Source: Saezia sanguinis | GTDB taxonomy: Bacteria > Pseudomonadota > Gammaproteobacteria > Burkholderiales > Burkholderiaceae_C | Length of the DNA stretch: 64,000 bases | Assembly (NCBI RefSeq): GCF_003991585.1 | Contig: NZ_PQSP01000002.1 | Coordinates: 1 to 64,000, forward strand | Reading direction: 5' to 3' | Shown here: positions 8,590 through 17,698 of the stretch, in pieces | Position numbering within the stretch: the first letter of the stretch is position 1 | How the letters are laid out: every line of letters starts with the position of its first letter | The notes under the pieces: generated by a model | Databases searched by the model: none | Told to the model about the DNA's origin: nothing | What the model saw: only the letters and a program-made list of their open reading frames with translations | Program-made: the position numbers and the translations under genes

Positions 8590-9640
8590 CCCGTTTATTG
8601 CAGGCGTGCTGAGCATTGACGGGCTGACCACAGGTGTCATTTATGCCTTGCTGGGGCTGGCGGTGGTGCTGGTGTTTTCTGTCACGCGTGTGCTGTTTGT
8701 TCCTCAGGGCGAGTTTGTTTCATATGGGGCGCTGACCATGGCGGCGTTGCAGTCGCAGATGTTTCCGGCAACGGTGTGGCTGCTGCTGGTATTGGGCGGG
8801 GTCTGTTTCATGGTTGAAGCCGCACGCATGCTGAGTGCCCGCACCCGCTTCCCGGCCAAACAATGGGCATATATGCTGGTGCGCGATATTGCGCTGCCTG
8901 TGGCTATTTTTTTGCTGGTGCGCACGTATGCGCTCAGAGAAACCGGGCTGCTGGTGCAAAGCCTGCTGACGCTGCTGATTGTGATTCCGCTGGGCCCGAT
9001 GGTCTACCGCTTGGCGTTTGAACCGGTGGCACAGGCCAGTACGCTGACGCTGCTGATCATTTCCATTTCTGTGCATTTTGCGCTGATGGGGCTGGGGCTG
9101 GTGATGTTTGGCCCCGAAGGGGTGCAGACCGCGCCTTTCATTGATGGCGGCATGTTGCTGGGCACCATTTTTGTGAAGTGGCAGACCGTGGTGGTGATCA
9201 TGACGGCCTTGGCACTGGTGCTGGTGTTGTATGTGTATTTTGAGCACAGTTTCATGGGCAAGGCGCTCAAGGCGATGTCGGTGAACCGCATGGGCGCGAG
9301 GCTGGTGGGGATTAATACCGCACGGGCCGGCCGCATGACATTTGTCATTGCCGCAGCGCTGGGGGCCGTCAGTGGCATGCTGATTGCGCCGCTGACCACG
9401 GTGTATTACGACTCCGGTTTTATCATGAGCCTCAAGGGGTTTGTCGGGGCCGTTTTTGGTGGCCTGGCGAGTTATCCGCTGACGGCGCTGGGTTCTATTT
9501 TTGTGGGCGTGCTCGAATCATGGGCATCCTTTCTGGCCAGCGCCTATAAGGAAGTGATTGTCTTTACGCTGATCATTCCGCTGCTGCTGTGGCTGTCCAT
9601 TTCCAAGGGGCAGCACGATGAGGAGGAGGAAGAATCATGA
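8582..9640 (+). CDS. livH: Branched-chain amino acid ABC transporter permease LivH-like
   Basis: 352 residues, with about eight to nine membrane helices. LivH hallmarks: the N-terminal GLTTGVIYALLGLAVVLVFSVTRVLFVPQGEFVSYGA, and the cytoplasmic coupling loop around KALKAMSVNRMGARLVGINTARAGRMTFVIAAALGAVSG, followed by GFVGAVFGGLASYPLTALGSIFVGVLES. It is about 50 residues longer than E. coli LivH owing to an inserted hydrophobic segment (~60-130), and ends in an acidic tail (DEEEEES). It overlaps the next gene by four bases (ATGA), so the permeases are translationally coupled. Confidence 0.9.
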   Translation: MIDPFIAGVLSIDGLTTGVIYALLGLAVVLVFSVTRVLFVPQGEFVSYGALTMAALQSQMFPATVWLLLVLGGVCFMVEAARMLSARTRFPAKQWAYMLVRDIALPVAIFLLVRTYALRETGLLVQSLLTLLIVIPLGPMVYRLAFEPVAQASTLTLLIISISVHFALMGLGLVMFGPEGVQTAPFIDGGMLLGTIFVKWQTVVVIMTALALVLVLYVYFEHSFMGKALKAMSVNRMGARLVGINTARAGRMTFVIAAALGAVSGMLIAPLTTVYYDSGFIMSLKGFVGAVFGGLASYPLTALGSIFVGVLESWASFLASAYKEVIVFTLIIPLLLWLSISKGQHDEEEEES

Positions 9641-11418
9641 AGCCTCATCATCTCAGTGCGGTTGGTCTGGTGTTGCTGGTGATTTGCCTGGCAGTGCCGC
9701 AGTTGCCGGTGCCGGAATATTGGATCACGCTGCTGAACTACACTGGCATTTATGCGCTGCCGGTGCTTGGTCTGGTGTTGCTGACCGGGTTTGCCCGCAT
9801 CACCACGCTGGGGCAGGCGGCGTTTGTCGGCATTGGCAGTTACGCAACAGCGGTGCTGGCGGTCAAGTTCAATATCTCGCCCTGGTTCGGTTTGCTGGCA
9901 GGCATTGCACTGGCCGTGCTGATTGCATTTTTGATCGGGCTGGTGACAATGCGGCTTTCCGGCCATTTCCTGACGCTGGCAACCTTGGCGTGGGGGCTTG
10001 CGCTGTTTTATCTGTTTGGCAATATGGAGTTCCTGGGCAAATACGACGGCCTTTCCGGCTTGCCGGCACTTCATGTCTTCGGGTGGGAACTGGCCAGCCC
10101 GCGGCAGATGTATTACCTGATCTGGATCGTATTGATTTCATCGATGCTGGGGGTGCGCAATCTGCTGAATTCGCGCATTGGCCGTGCTATCCATACGCTC
10201 AAAGGCGGCAATGTGCTGGCAGAAGCCATGGGCATCAACAGCCAGTGGCTCAAGATGCTGGTGTTTATTCTGGCAGCGGTGCTGGCTGCCATATCCGGCT
10301 TTTTGTATGCCGGGCTGCAACGGGCGGTGAACCCGACATCGTTTGGCATCAACTACGGCATAGAATATTTGTTCATGGCAGTCATTGGTGGCATGGGGCA
10401 GGTCTGGGGCGCGTTGATTGGCGCGGCGGTCATCACGATTTTGAAAGATGTGCTGCAAAGCATGCTACCCAGGTTGATTGGAGAGCAGGCCAATTACGAA
10501 ATGGTGGTGCTGGGCATTGTCATGGTGCTGATTCTGCACTACAGCCGCGATGGGGTCTGGGGGTATATTTCGCGCCTGCTGCCGCAGCGCGCGCAAACCC
10601 AGGCGCCTGACCCGCAAAGTGTAGAGCCATTACCGTCACGGCGGCGAACAGGCGACAGCAGTGGGCCGCTGCTGGAAGTGCGGCAGGCGCGTAAAACATT
10701 CGGTGAGCTGGTTGCGGTCAATGATGTCAGTTTTGATGTCGGGCCACGTGAAATCGTGGGGCTGATCGGCCCCAATGGTGCCGGCAAATCAACGCTGTTT
10801 AACCTGGTGTCTGGTGTATTGGCACTCAACAGCGGAGAAATCAGGTTCTGTGGCGAGCGTATTGATGGACGCTCTTCAAGACAGATTGTGTACCAGGGGG
10901 TTGGTCGCACATTTCAGCATGTCAAACTGTTGCCGCAGATGACGGTGCTGGAAAATGTGGCTGTTGGCGCGCATCTGCGCGGGCACAGTGGTCCGCTGCG
11001 TGCGGTTTTGCGTTTGGACCGTCCTGACGAAAAACGGCTTTTGGCCGAGGCCGCCAGGCAGATTGAGCGGGTCGGGCTGACAGGTGCCATGTATACCCAG
11101 GCGGGTAATCTGGCGCTGGGGCAACAGCGGGTGGTGGAGATTGCACGTGCGCTGGCAGGAGACCCGACACTGCTGCTGCTGGATGAGCCCGCTGCCGGAC
11201 TGCGTTATATGGAGAAAAAGGCGCTGGCAGATCTGTTGCGCAAGCTGCGTGATGAGGGCATGAGTATTTTGCTGGTGGAGCATGACATGGATTTTGTGAT
11301 GAACCTGACCGATCGCCTGGTGGTGATGGAATATGGTGCACGCATTGCCAGCGGCACACCGCAGCAGGTTCAACAGGACCCGGCCGTGTTGCAGGCCTAT
11401 CTGGGAGGCATGGCGTGA
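9637..11418 (+). CDS. LivM-LivG fusion: ABC permease joined to ATPase
   Basis: 593 residues in one frame. Residues 1-310 are a LivM-type permease (LTGFARITTLGQAAFVGIGSYATAVLA and GINSQWLKMLVFILAAVLAAISGFLYA). A hydrophilic linker of about 35 residues (rich in Q, P, S and R) follows, then a LivG-type ATPase from ~345: Walker A GPNGAGKST at ~378, signature LALGQQR at ~492, Walker B LLLLDEPAAGL at ~512, and the H-loop VEHDMDFV. LivM and LivG are separate proteins in E. coli. The domains read through without a stop, and each looks intact. Overlaps livH and livF by four bases at either end. Confidence 0.92.
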   Translation: MKPHHLSAVGLVLLVICLAVPQLPVPEYWITLLNYTGIYALPVLGLVLLTGFARITTLGQAAFVGIGSYATAVLAVKFNISPWFGLLAGIALAVLIAFLIGLVTMRLSGHFLTLATLAWGLALFYLFGNMEFLGKYDGLSGLPALHVFGWELASPRQMYYLIWIVLISSMLGVRNLLNSRIGRAIHTLKGGNVLAEAMGINSQWLKMLVFILAAVLAAISGFLYAGLQRAVNPTSFGINYGIEYLFMAVIGGMGQVWGALIGAAVITILKDVLQSMLPRLIGEQANYEMVVLGIVMVLILHYSRDGVWGYISRLLPQRAQTQAPDPQSVEPLPSRRRTGDSSGPLLEVRQARKTFGELVAVNDVSFDVGPREIVGLIGPNGAGKSTLFNLVSGVLALNSGEIRFCGERIDGRSSRQIVYQGVGRTFQHVKLLPQMTVLENVAVGAHLRGHSGPLRAVLRLDRPDEKRLLAEAARQIERVGLTGAMYTQAGNLALGQQRVVEIARALAGDPTLLLLDEPAAGLRYMEKKALADLLRKLRDEGMSILLVEHDMDFVMNLTDRLVVMEYGARIASGTPQQVQQDPAVLQAYLGGMA

Positions 11419-12176
11419 GCGCAGCGGCGAACCATATTTTGTTGAAGGTTGAGCACATGCATGTGTTTTACGGCAAGATTGAAGCCGTGCATGATGTCAG
11501 CCTGGAGCTCAGGGCCGGACAGATTGCCACAGTGATCGGTCCCAACGGGGCGGGCAAGAGTTCTTTGCTCAATGCGTTGATGCATGCCCTGCCTGCAACC
11601 GGGTTGGCGCATGGACAGGTCATGTTTGATGGGCAGGATATCAGCCACTGGCCGATTGAATCCCGGGTTCAGAACGGGTTATCGCTGGTGCCGGAAAAAA
11701 GAGAGTTGTTTTCATCCATGTCGGTGGAAGATAACCTGAAGCTGGGTGCCTATGTGCGCAAACTGGCTGGTGAGCGGGGTTTTCTGGACCAGCTTGATGT
11801 GGTCTACGCGCTTTTCCCCCGGCTGAAAGAGCGTTTTCGGCAGGAGGCGGGTACGCTATCCGGCGGCGAGCGGCAGATGCTTGCTGTGGGCCGTGCGCTG
11901 ATGGCAAAGCCCAAAGTGCTGATGCTCGATGAACCCAGCCTGGGTTTGGCGCCGCTGATTGTGCAGGATATTTTTGCAACCCTGAGCCATCTGCGCTCAC
12001 TGGGCATGGCGCTGCTGCTGGTGGAACAAAATGCACGCATGGCCTTGCAGACAGCAGACTATGGTTATGTGCTGGAGACCGGGGAGCAGGTTTTGCAGGG
12101 GAAGGCATCAGAGCTGCTGCACAATCCCAAGGTGATGGAAACGTATCTGGGGCTGGGGCGCCAAAAGCAAAAATAA
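11415..12176 (+). CDS. livF: Branched-chain amino acid ABC transporter ATPase LivF-like
   Basis: 253 residues starting at GTG 11415, which overlaps the stop of the fusion gene (GTGA). Walker A GPNGAGKSS at ~43, Q-loop region ~94 (LVPEKRELFSSMSV, the LivF-type PExRxLF motif), signature LSGGERQ at ~149, Walker B VLMLDEPSLGL at ~168, and H-loop VEQNAR. It pairs with the LivG half of the preceding protein to form the ATPase dimer. Last gene of the operon; a terminator follows immediately. Confidence 0.92.
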   Translation: MSAAANHILLKVEHMHVFYGKIEAVHDVSLELRAGQIATVIGPNGAGKSSLLNALMHALPATGLAHGQVMFDGQDISHWPIESRVQNGLSLVPEKRELFSSMSVEDNLKLGAYVRKLAGERGFLDQLDVVYALFPRLKERFRQEAGTLSGGERQMLAVGRALMAKPKVLMLDEPSLGLAPLIVQDIFATLSHLRSLGMALLLVEQNARMALQTADYGYVLETGEQVLQGKASELLHNPKVMETYLGLGRQKQK

Positions 12177-12178
12177 AT

Positions 12179-12212
12179 AAAGCCGGAACGCTTTTCACAG
12201 CACCCCGGCTTT
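12179..12212. terminator. Terminator between livF and the DUF945 gene
   Basis: AAAGCCGG / CCGGCTTT stem with an 18-base loop between two converging genes. The A and T flanks suit both directions, though the long loop makes it weaker than others in the window. Confidence 0.6.
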
Positions 12213-12234
12213 GTTCTGGAATGTAAAAGCAGGT

Positions 12235-13632
12235 TTAGAACGGGAATCCTCTGCCCATATTCAATGGTTTGCCGTTCACCGTCATATTGCCCATTTCATA
12301 TGAAAAATTGGAAGTGATCCGGTCGCCTGTGCGGGTGATATAGCCGCGGGCAACGGTTTCGTCGAGGAAGTCCTCAATCTCATAATCTTCCATGAAAATA
12401 TTCAACCAGCTGACAGGTATATCCATGCTGGCATGTGCCTGCAGTTTTTGCATAATCAGCAAATGCATGCGTGTCTGGCGCTCTTCAGCGGTGAATGGCT
12501 GAATACCAATGTCATAGCTCAGCTCGCCTTTATCGCCATTGAGCACCAGTGAAAATTTGCTGATATCAACCTTGGGGCCATGGCTGAGTATATCCAGCAT
12601 GATGTTTTCCATGGCCTTGGAGTCCATACCGTAGAAATCATCTTTGAACTGATCCATCAGTTTGAGGTAATTGTCTACGTGCAGATTGCTGATCGTTCCG
12701 GCAACATCAAAGCTATCAACCTGTACGGGTTTTTCTGTCGGATTTTCAACATCCACAACGGCGTTGCCGGCAAAAGTAAACTGCGTTTGCAGCAGGCCTT
12801 TGTCATCAACTTTGGAGTCTTCTGTGTATTTGCCATTATTGAGCGTGAAGACGGTTTCTCCTTCATCGCGGAATTCTGCTTTTTCAACGCTGACTTCATT
12901 GTGCCCGTTAAACTGCCACTGATGGTCACGGATGGGTTTGCCGCTTTGCAGGATGCGCAGGTTGGTTACCCATAAACCGCTGCCTTCGTAATAGGGATCA
13001 GTGCTGTAAACCGAAAGCGAAGGCATGGTAATGTCCATGTCAGCCAACTGCCCCTGATTGTATGTACGGAATGTTCCTGTATAAGACGGCACATTAAAGG
13101 CGATATCGTCTGCTTCGCCTTCCAGTGCCCGTGCACTTTGTATGGAACCGGTGATATCACCATTGAGCGCGATGGTGCCTTTGCCTTGCTCGATGGGCTG
13201 ATCGCCCAGCAGATCCAGCAACTCAAACGTCGTGTTTTCCGTGGCGCGCGTGGTCCATTCAATTTGGGCAACGTCGAAACGCCCGTTTTCCAGAGCCGGG
13301 TTATGGTGGATTGTCAGATCGGTTTCAAAGGTCATGTTGACCTTATCGTCTGTCCACATGTCCACTCCGAAATCGAAATAAGATTCGATGACAGCGGTAG
13401 ACTGGTTCCCGGTATTCTGGAAAGTTTTCAGCGTAAAGCGTGAAGACGGAAAAGCAGTTTGCAACCCCTTCAGATAACTTTGCAACTGTTGTTCAGCCAT
13501 GGTTCCATAAGCAGACTGTGCTGCTGGGGCTGCGGTTGCGGTTGTGCTGTCGCTGGTTTGGGCCATGGCGCAGGATATGCTGCCTGCCATGGTGGCAGCA
13601 ATCAGGGACCGGGCAAAAAATTTGGTTTTCAT
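12235..13632 (-). CDS. DUF945 (YdgA-like) exported protein
   Basis: 465 residues with a signal peptide (FFARSLIAATMAGSISCAMAQ, cleavage near residue 25). The body is beta-rich and repetitive, in the style of YdgA/DUF945 proteins: FDVAGTISNLHVDNYLKLMDQ, LSHGPKVDISKFSLVLNGDKGELSYDI and the C-terminal NFSYEMGNMTVNGKPLNMG. Members are periplasmic or outer-membrane-associated and of unclear function. The N-terminal Ala/Thr/Ser segment after the signal looks like a flexible linker. Monocistronic, converging on livF. Confidence 0.7.
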   Translation of the reverse strand: MKTKFFARSLIAATMAGSISCAMAQTSDSTTATAAPAAQSAYGTMAEQQLQSYLKGLQTAFPSSRFTLKTFQNTGNQSTAVIESYFDFGVDMWTDDKVNMTFETDLTIHHNPALENGRFDVAQIEWTTRATENTTFELLDLLGDQPIEQGKGTIALNGDITGSIQSARALEGEADDIAFNVPSYTGTFRTYNQGQLADMDITMPSLSVYSTDPYYEGSGLWVTNLRILQSGKPIRDHQWQFNGHNEVSVEKAEFRDEGETVFTLNNGKYTEDSKVDDKGLLQTQFTFAGNAVVDVENPTEKPVQVDSFDVAGTISNLHVDNYLKLMDQFKDDFYGMDSKAMENIMLDILSHGPKVDISKFSLVLNGDKGELSYDIGIQPFTAEERQTRMHLLIMQKLQAHASMDIPVSWLNIFMEDYEIEDFLDETVARGYITRTGDRITSNFSYEMGNMTVNGKPLNMGRGFPF

Positions 13633-13803
13633 AAAAGGTTTCCTGTCTCAGGTCTCATGGGAAGGAGCAACGAAGACGCAAAAACAAGCCGTCTTGCTGT
13701 TGATACCCGAAGTATTCTACCGTATCGCGTTCAAATAGCGCTAAAAACACGCATATCTTTGCAAACGCAGTGCCATTATAGGAATGCAGAAATGGCAGCA
13801 GGC

Positions 13804-14814
13804 TTATTTTTTTGCTGGTTTGGGTTGTGTGGGTGTGTGCGGTACATTTCCGGCACGGGGGTGGGCGGCATCATATACCTGCGCCAGGTGCTGAAAGTCC
13901 AGACGGGTATAGACCTGCGTTGTGCTGATGCTGGCGTGCCCCAACAGCTCCTGTACAGCACGCAGATCGCCGCTGGACTGCAGCAGATGGGTGGCAAAGC
14001 TGTGGCGCAGCATGTGCGGATGCACTTTGCCTGCAATGCCGGCATGGCGGGCTCTGCTTCTGAGGCGGTTGCGGATCTGAACGTCTGTCAACCGGGTGCC
14101 ATTGCGTCCCAGAAATAAGGGGGCCGGGTCTTCACGCACAAATTCCGACCGGACACGCAACCAGTTTTGAATGGCATGGATTGCGGTGCTTCCAATGGGA
14201 ACAATACGCCGTTTGTTGCCTTTACCGAGAACATGTGCTTCTCCGGCCTGTAAATCAAGCCAGCCGGCAGCATGGTCAGATGGCACAACATCCAGGCCGA
14301 CCAGTTCTTTGATACGTAAACCGCAGGAGTAAAGAAGCTCAATAATGGCATGGTCTCGTGTTTCAAGCCGCATGTCCTGATGATCAGAAGTGCTGGGAGG
14401 CTCCTTGTAATCGGCCAGTTGCATGGCCTGGTCCACAGATAGTGCTTTGGGTAATGGCTTGCCGGCTTTGGGTGCACGGATGCCGTCAATCGGATTGATG
14501 GATATAAGCTGTTGCTGGCCCAGCCAGCGAAACCAGCCACGCCATGCAGACAGCAAGTGCGCAATGCTGCGCGGGGCTAAGCCGCGCGCATGCAGTTTGG
14601 CCAGCCAGGAGCGCAGGTGAAACGGCTGGACCTGGTCATATTGGGTCGACAGGTCGAGCCCGTGCTCTTGGGCCAGCAACGCCAGTTGGGCCAGGTCATG
14701 GCGGTAACGTTCTAAAGAGCGTGCGGCCAGCCGGCGCTCATAACGCAGGTGTTCCAGATAGGGCATGAACGCTGCCGGTTCTTGAGAACTGGCAGGTGGC
14801 AAAGGCGTGTTCAT
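13804..14814 (-). CDS. xerC: Site-specific tyrosine recombinase XerC
   Basis: 336 residues. The N-terminal SAM-like core-binding domain (YLEHLRYERRLAARSLERYRHDL) is followed by the catalytic domain with the RHRH-Y set: Arg in LLYSCGLRIKELVGLD, HPHMLRHSFATHLL, the HASISTTQVYTR segment and its nucleophile Tyr. XerC with XerD resolves chromosome dimers at dif. It sits 20 bases after the DUF484 gene in the dapF-DUF484-xerC arrangement common in Proteobacteria. It has a slightly long proline/lysine-rich C-terminus (PHTPTQPKPAKK). Confidence 0.93.
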   Translation of the reverse strand: MNTPLPPASSQEPAAFMPYLEHLRYERRLAARSLERYRHDLAQLALLAQEHGLDLSTQYDQVQPFHLRSWLAKLHARGLAPRSIAHLLSAWRGWFRWLGQQQLISINPIDGIRAPKAGKPLPKALSVDQAMQLADYKEPPSTSDHQDMRLETRDHAIIELLYSCGLRIKELVGLDVVPSDHAAGWLDLQAGEAHVLGKGNKRRIVPIGSTAIHAIQNWLRVRSEFVREDPAPLFLGRNGTRLTDVQIRNRLRSRARHAGIAGKVHPHMLRHSFATHLLQSSGDLRAVQELLGHASISTTQVYTRLDFQHLAQVYDAAHPRAGNVPHTPTQPKPAKK

Positions 14815-14834
14815 GGCACCGGCTCGGGTTGCGG

Positions 14835-15527
14835 TTAAATGTCGCCGGAAGCCGGGGCTTCTTTAAGGCAGCGGGCCAGTGCTGAGCTGGCAATGGTGCC
14901 CATGCTTTTGAGCACGTCAACGCCCATGTCTGGTGAGAAGCGCTGCGCATCTGGCGAGCCTAACACCATCAGCCCGAATGTTTTGTGCGGAGACTGGATG
15001 TACAAAGGCAGTAACGCAACCGAGCGGATGGCGGCGGCATCGTCCAGCCAGTTAACGGCTTCCAGATCGGGGTTGTGCCCGCAATAGGGGGTACCGCCCA
15101 TGCTGTTGACAAAAGACTGCACATTGGAAGATACCGGCTGCGCGTAGACACTGGATGCATACGCGCTGTCCATATCCCACAGGCGCAAAGCAATCTGGGG
15201 GACATTAAAGTGGTTTTGCAGGCCGGTAACCAGCTTGTGCGGGATACGTGTGGCAGTGCGCTCCTGCAACAGCGTCAGTATCCAGTCCAGCAGTTTCTGG
15301 TGTGTCTGGTCATTCTCGCTGGCTGCACGGATCATGTTGGCCATGCGCAGTTCCAGCCCCTTGATTTTGTCGCGCAGCAGTTCCATCTGGCGTTCTTGCA
15401 ATGACACTGCACGCTGGCCGTGCGGGCTGGTTAACTGGATGGAGGCCAGTATATCGGCATTGCGTTCGAAAAAATCGGGCGTACTGAGCAGGTAAGCTGC
15501 AATGTCATCTTCTGTTATGGTATTCAT
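14835..15527 (-). CDS. DUF484 family protein (YigA-like)
   Basis: 230 residues. The opening [42 protein letters not shown] is diagnostic of DUF484. A coiled helix ([20 protein letters not shown]) leads into a GAF-like domain, with the C-terminal [32 protein letters not shown]. The biochemical role is unknown. It overlaps the dapF stop by four bases (ATGA at 15524-15527), so expression is coupled to dapF. Confidence 0.88.
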   Translation of the reverse strand: MNTITEDDIAAYLLSTPDFFERNADILASIQLTSPHGQRAVSLQERQMELLRDKIKGLELRMANMIRAASENDQTHQKLLDWILTLLQERTATRIPHKLVTGLQNHFNVPQIALRLWDMDSAYASSVYAQPVSSNVQSFVNSMGGTPYCGHNPDLEAVNWLDDAAAIRSVALLPLYIQSPHKTFGLMVLGSPDAQRFSPDMGVDVLKSMGTIASSALARCLKEAPASGDI

Positions 15528-16396
15528 AGTTCTATCACTCCCTCAAAAACGGTCTGGGCAGGCCCACTCATCCAAACAGGTTCCTGCAGCCCACGGCTAA
15601 AAGCCCAGCGGATTTGCAGGTGCCCGCCGCGGGCATCAACATCAACCTGCTCATCCAGCCAGCCTAGTCGGATGCCGCACACAACAGCAGCGCAAATACC
15701 GGTGCCGCAAGCCAGCGTTTCGCCAGCGCCGCGTTCATAAACGCGGACTTTGATATGCTGGCGGGATACCACCTGCATAAACCCCACATTAGTCCGCTGC
15801 GGAAAGCAAGGGTGGTTCTCAAGCAGGGGACCTGTTTCTGTGACCGGTGCCGTATCGACATTATCAACCCTTTGTACCACATGCGGATTGCCCATGGAAA
15901 CTACCGCGCATGAAATGCTTGCCGGCAATGCCGCCGCATTCAGGGGCAAAGGCCAGAGCTGCCATGCACCGTGAGCAACGGGCTGCAAATTGCCTGGTAC
16001 AAATGGGATTCGCTCCAACTCAAAAACAGGTGCCCCCATATTGACGGTGATATGCCCTGCATCATCCATCTGCAAAACAATATCGCCTGCAAGCGTGCGA
16101 ACTTTGACCGTGTTTTTTGTGGTCAGTTTTTTTTCATGGATAAAACGCATGAAACAGCGGGCGCCATTGCCGCATTGTTCCACCTCGCTGCCGTCAGCAT
16201 TGATGATGCGGTAACTGAAATCAATGCCTGGCGCAGGGGATGGGCCGACAATCAGAATCTGATCAGCGCCAATGCCGAAATGCCTGTCTGCCAGTTGCCG
16301 ATACGCCGCAGAATGCAGTTCAATGGGCATGGCGGTGGCATCCAGAACAATGAAGTCATTGCCCGCGCCGTGCATTTTGGTAAAACTCAGTTTCAT
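15524..16396 (-). CDS. dapF: Diaminopimelate epimerase
   Basis: 290 residues. Both catalytic cysteines are in their motifs: [20 protein letters not shown] (first half) and [18 protein letters not shown] (second half). The N-terminus [19 protein letters not shown] is classical. The enzyme converts LL- to meso-diaminopimelate for lysine and peptidoglycan, feeding LysA encoded at 19005-20285. First gene of dapF-DUF484-xerC; about 120 bases separate it from the lpxL-like gene upstream. Confidence 0.96.
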   Translation of the reverse strand: MKLSFTKMHGAGNDFIVLDATAMPIELHSAAYRQLADRHFGIGADQILIVGPSPAPGIDFSYRIINADGSEVEQCGNGARCFMRFIHEKKLTTKNTVKVRTLAGDIVLQMDDAGHITVNMGAPVFELERIPFVPGNLQPVAHGAWQLWPLPLNAAALPASISCAVVSMGNPHVVQRVDNVDTAPVTETGPLLENHPCFPQRTNVGFMQVVSRQHIKVRVYERGAGETLACGTGICAAVVCGIRLGWLDEQVDVDARGGHLQIRWAFSRGLQEPVWMSGPAQTVFEGVIEL

Positions 16397-16516
16397 AGAC
16401 TGTTATTATGAACGATGGTGCAATGAAAACAAGGGGGTAAGGGGATTTTCACGGCAGCTTTCGACATGAGCACATATACCAGCTACATATGCCGGTTGAT
16501 ATGCGTATGCATGAGG

Positions 16517-17425
16517 TCAGGCCGCCGGGGTTTTGTTCTCATATAAAGAGGGTTCTCCAGGCGGTCTGGTTTTAAAGCGGCGGTGCACCCACAGGTATTG
16601 AGACGGGTTCAGATGTATTTGCTGCTCAATAAACTGGTTGATCCGAAGTGTGTCGGTGTATGCATCGGCGGTGGGCACGCCCTCCAACGGGGCATGGTAG
16701 TGCACTTTATAACCTTTTCCTCCGGGGAGCATTTCTGCAATGATGGGTACGATTTTCATGTTCAGCGTCTGAGCAATTCGCGATGGCGCTGTCAGCGTGG
16801 CGGCCGGAATGCCAAAGAATGGCACAAACTCGGCGTCCTGCATACCAAAGTCCTGGTCGGGCAGGTTAAAAAAAGCCATGCCTTCACGGCGGATGGCACG
16901 CATGACCGGTATCAGCCCCTGCTGGCGTGTGAAAATAACGGCTTTGCCTAAACGCAAGCGTGCTTTGCGCACTGCTTTATCCATAATCGGATTGGACTGC
17001 GCCTGATAGATGGATGCCGCATGGCGCTCCTGATTCAGTTGGGTGGTGACCGCAGCAATGTCCAGTCCAACAAAATGGGGCACCAGCCACATCACGGGTT
17101 GATCAGGGTGTTCATCGGCATAGCGCGGGTTGCCTTCGACCTGAATCAGACGGCGTAAACGTGCCGGGCTGGCATAAAACAGAATGCCACGTTCCAAAGC
17201 GCTGCGGGCCAGCCATTCAAAATGCTGGCGAACGATTTTGTCCTGCTCAGCAAAAGACAACTCGGGAAAACACAATTCGATATTGCGCAATGCAATGCGT
17301 CTGCGTGAGCCGGCCAGACGATAAAGCAGCTTGCCCAAGCCTTGCCCGATAGGCGCAAGAATACACAAAGGCAGCCAGTGCAGCAGCCAAAGTAACCATA
17401 AAAGTAGCCGAGTACCTAAATACAT
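16517..17425 (-). CDS. Lipid A acyltransferase-like protein (LpxL/HtrB family)
   Basis: 302 residues. A hydrophobic N-terminal anchor (LLLWLLWLLHWLPLCILAPIGQGLG) precedes the acyltransferase domain. The HxxxxD-type motif reads VPHFVGLD at ~124, followed by IYQAQSNPIMDKAVRKARLRLG and FFNLPDQDFGMQDAEFVPFFG, the substrate-binding patches of LpxL/LpxM enzymes that acylate lipid A in the inner membrane. Which acyl chain it adds cannot be told. It is divergent from metK across 273 bases holding both promoters. Confidence 0.88.
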   Translation of the reverse strand: MYLGTRLLLWLLWLLHWLPLCILAPIGQGLGKLLYRLAGSRRRIALRNIELCFPELSFAEQDKIVRQHFEWLARSALERGILFYASPARLRRLIQVEGNPRYADEHPDQPVMWLVPHFVGLDIAAVTTQLNQERHAASIYQAQSNPIMDKAVRKARLRLGKAVIFTRQQGLIPVMRAIRREGMAFFNLPDQDFGMQDAEFVPFFGIPAATLTAPSRIAQTLNMKIVPIIAEMLPGGKGYKVHYHAPLEGVPTADAYTDTLRINQFIEQQIHLNPSQYLWVHRRFKTRPPGEPSLYENKTPAA

Positions 17426-17537
17426 GAAGCAAACAGATTAAGGCGGTGATTAAAATATGCGAATGCCGCCAAGTGTATAACCAGAAATCCGGGATGGGAT
17501 TCGTTGCATGTATTATCGTGGATAAACGGACCTTTCC

Positions 17538-17566
17538 TAGCCAGGGCACAGCAAAAAGCCTATAAT
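17538..17566 (+). promoter_or_regulatory. metK promoter (sigma-70 type)
   Basis: A perfect -10 TATAAT (17561-17566) lies 17 bases after TAGCCA (17538-17543, four of six matches to TTGACA). Transcription would begin near 17573, giving a 125-base leader that starts just before the SAM-II-like element. Confidence 0.6.
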
Positions 17567-17576
17567 GTGGTTCTAT

Positions 17577-17640
17577 ATCGCCGAGTTAATGAGCAACTTG
17601 CGGGGCGATTGATAAATGCCGCTAAAGCGTTCGCCGCTCA
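17577..17640 (+). ncRNA. SAM-II-like riboswitch aptamer in the metK leader
   Basis: The leader contains the SAM-II (SAM_alpha) signature: a P1 stem ATCGCC (17577-17582) with GGCGAT (17604-17609), a loop with GAGTTAA and TTGC, then GATAAATG...GCTAAAGCG (17611-17629). An H-type pseudoknot forms between loop TGAGC-AAC (17590-17597) and GTT (17629-17631) plus GCTCA (17636-17640), with CGCC bulged. The P1-loop-GATAAA-GCTAAA layout and spacing resemble published SAM-II RNAs. A second GGCGAT (17654-17659) could compete for the P1 5' strand before the metK ribosome site GGAG (17688-17691). Position before SAM synthetase supports SAM feedback. Identified by eye; no covariance score. Confidence 0.72.
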
Positions 17641-17698
17641 GTAACTTCAGAATGGCGATACGTCTTGTGTAATGCCGAAGTTTGAATGGAGTGAAAAA

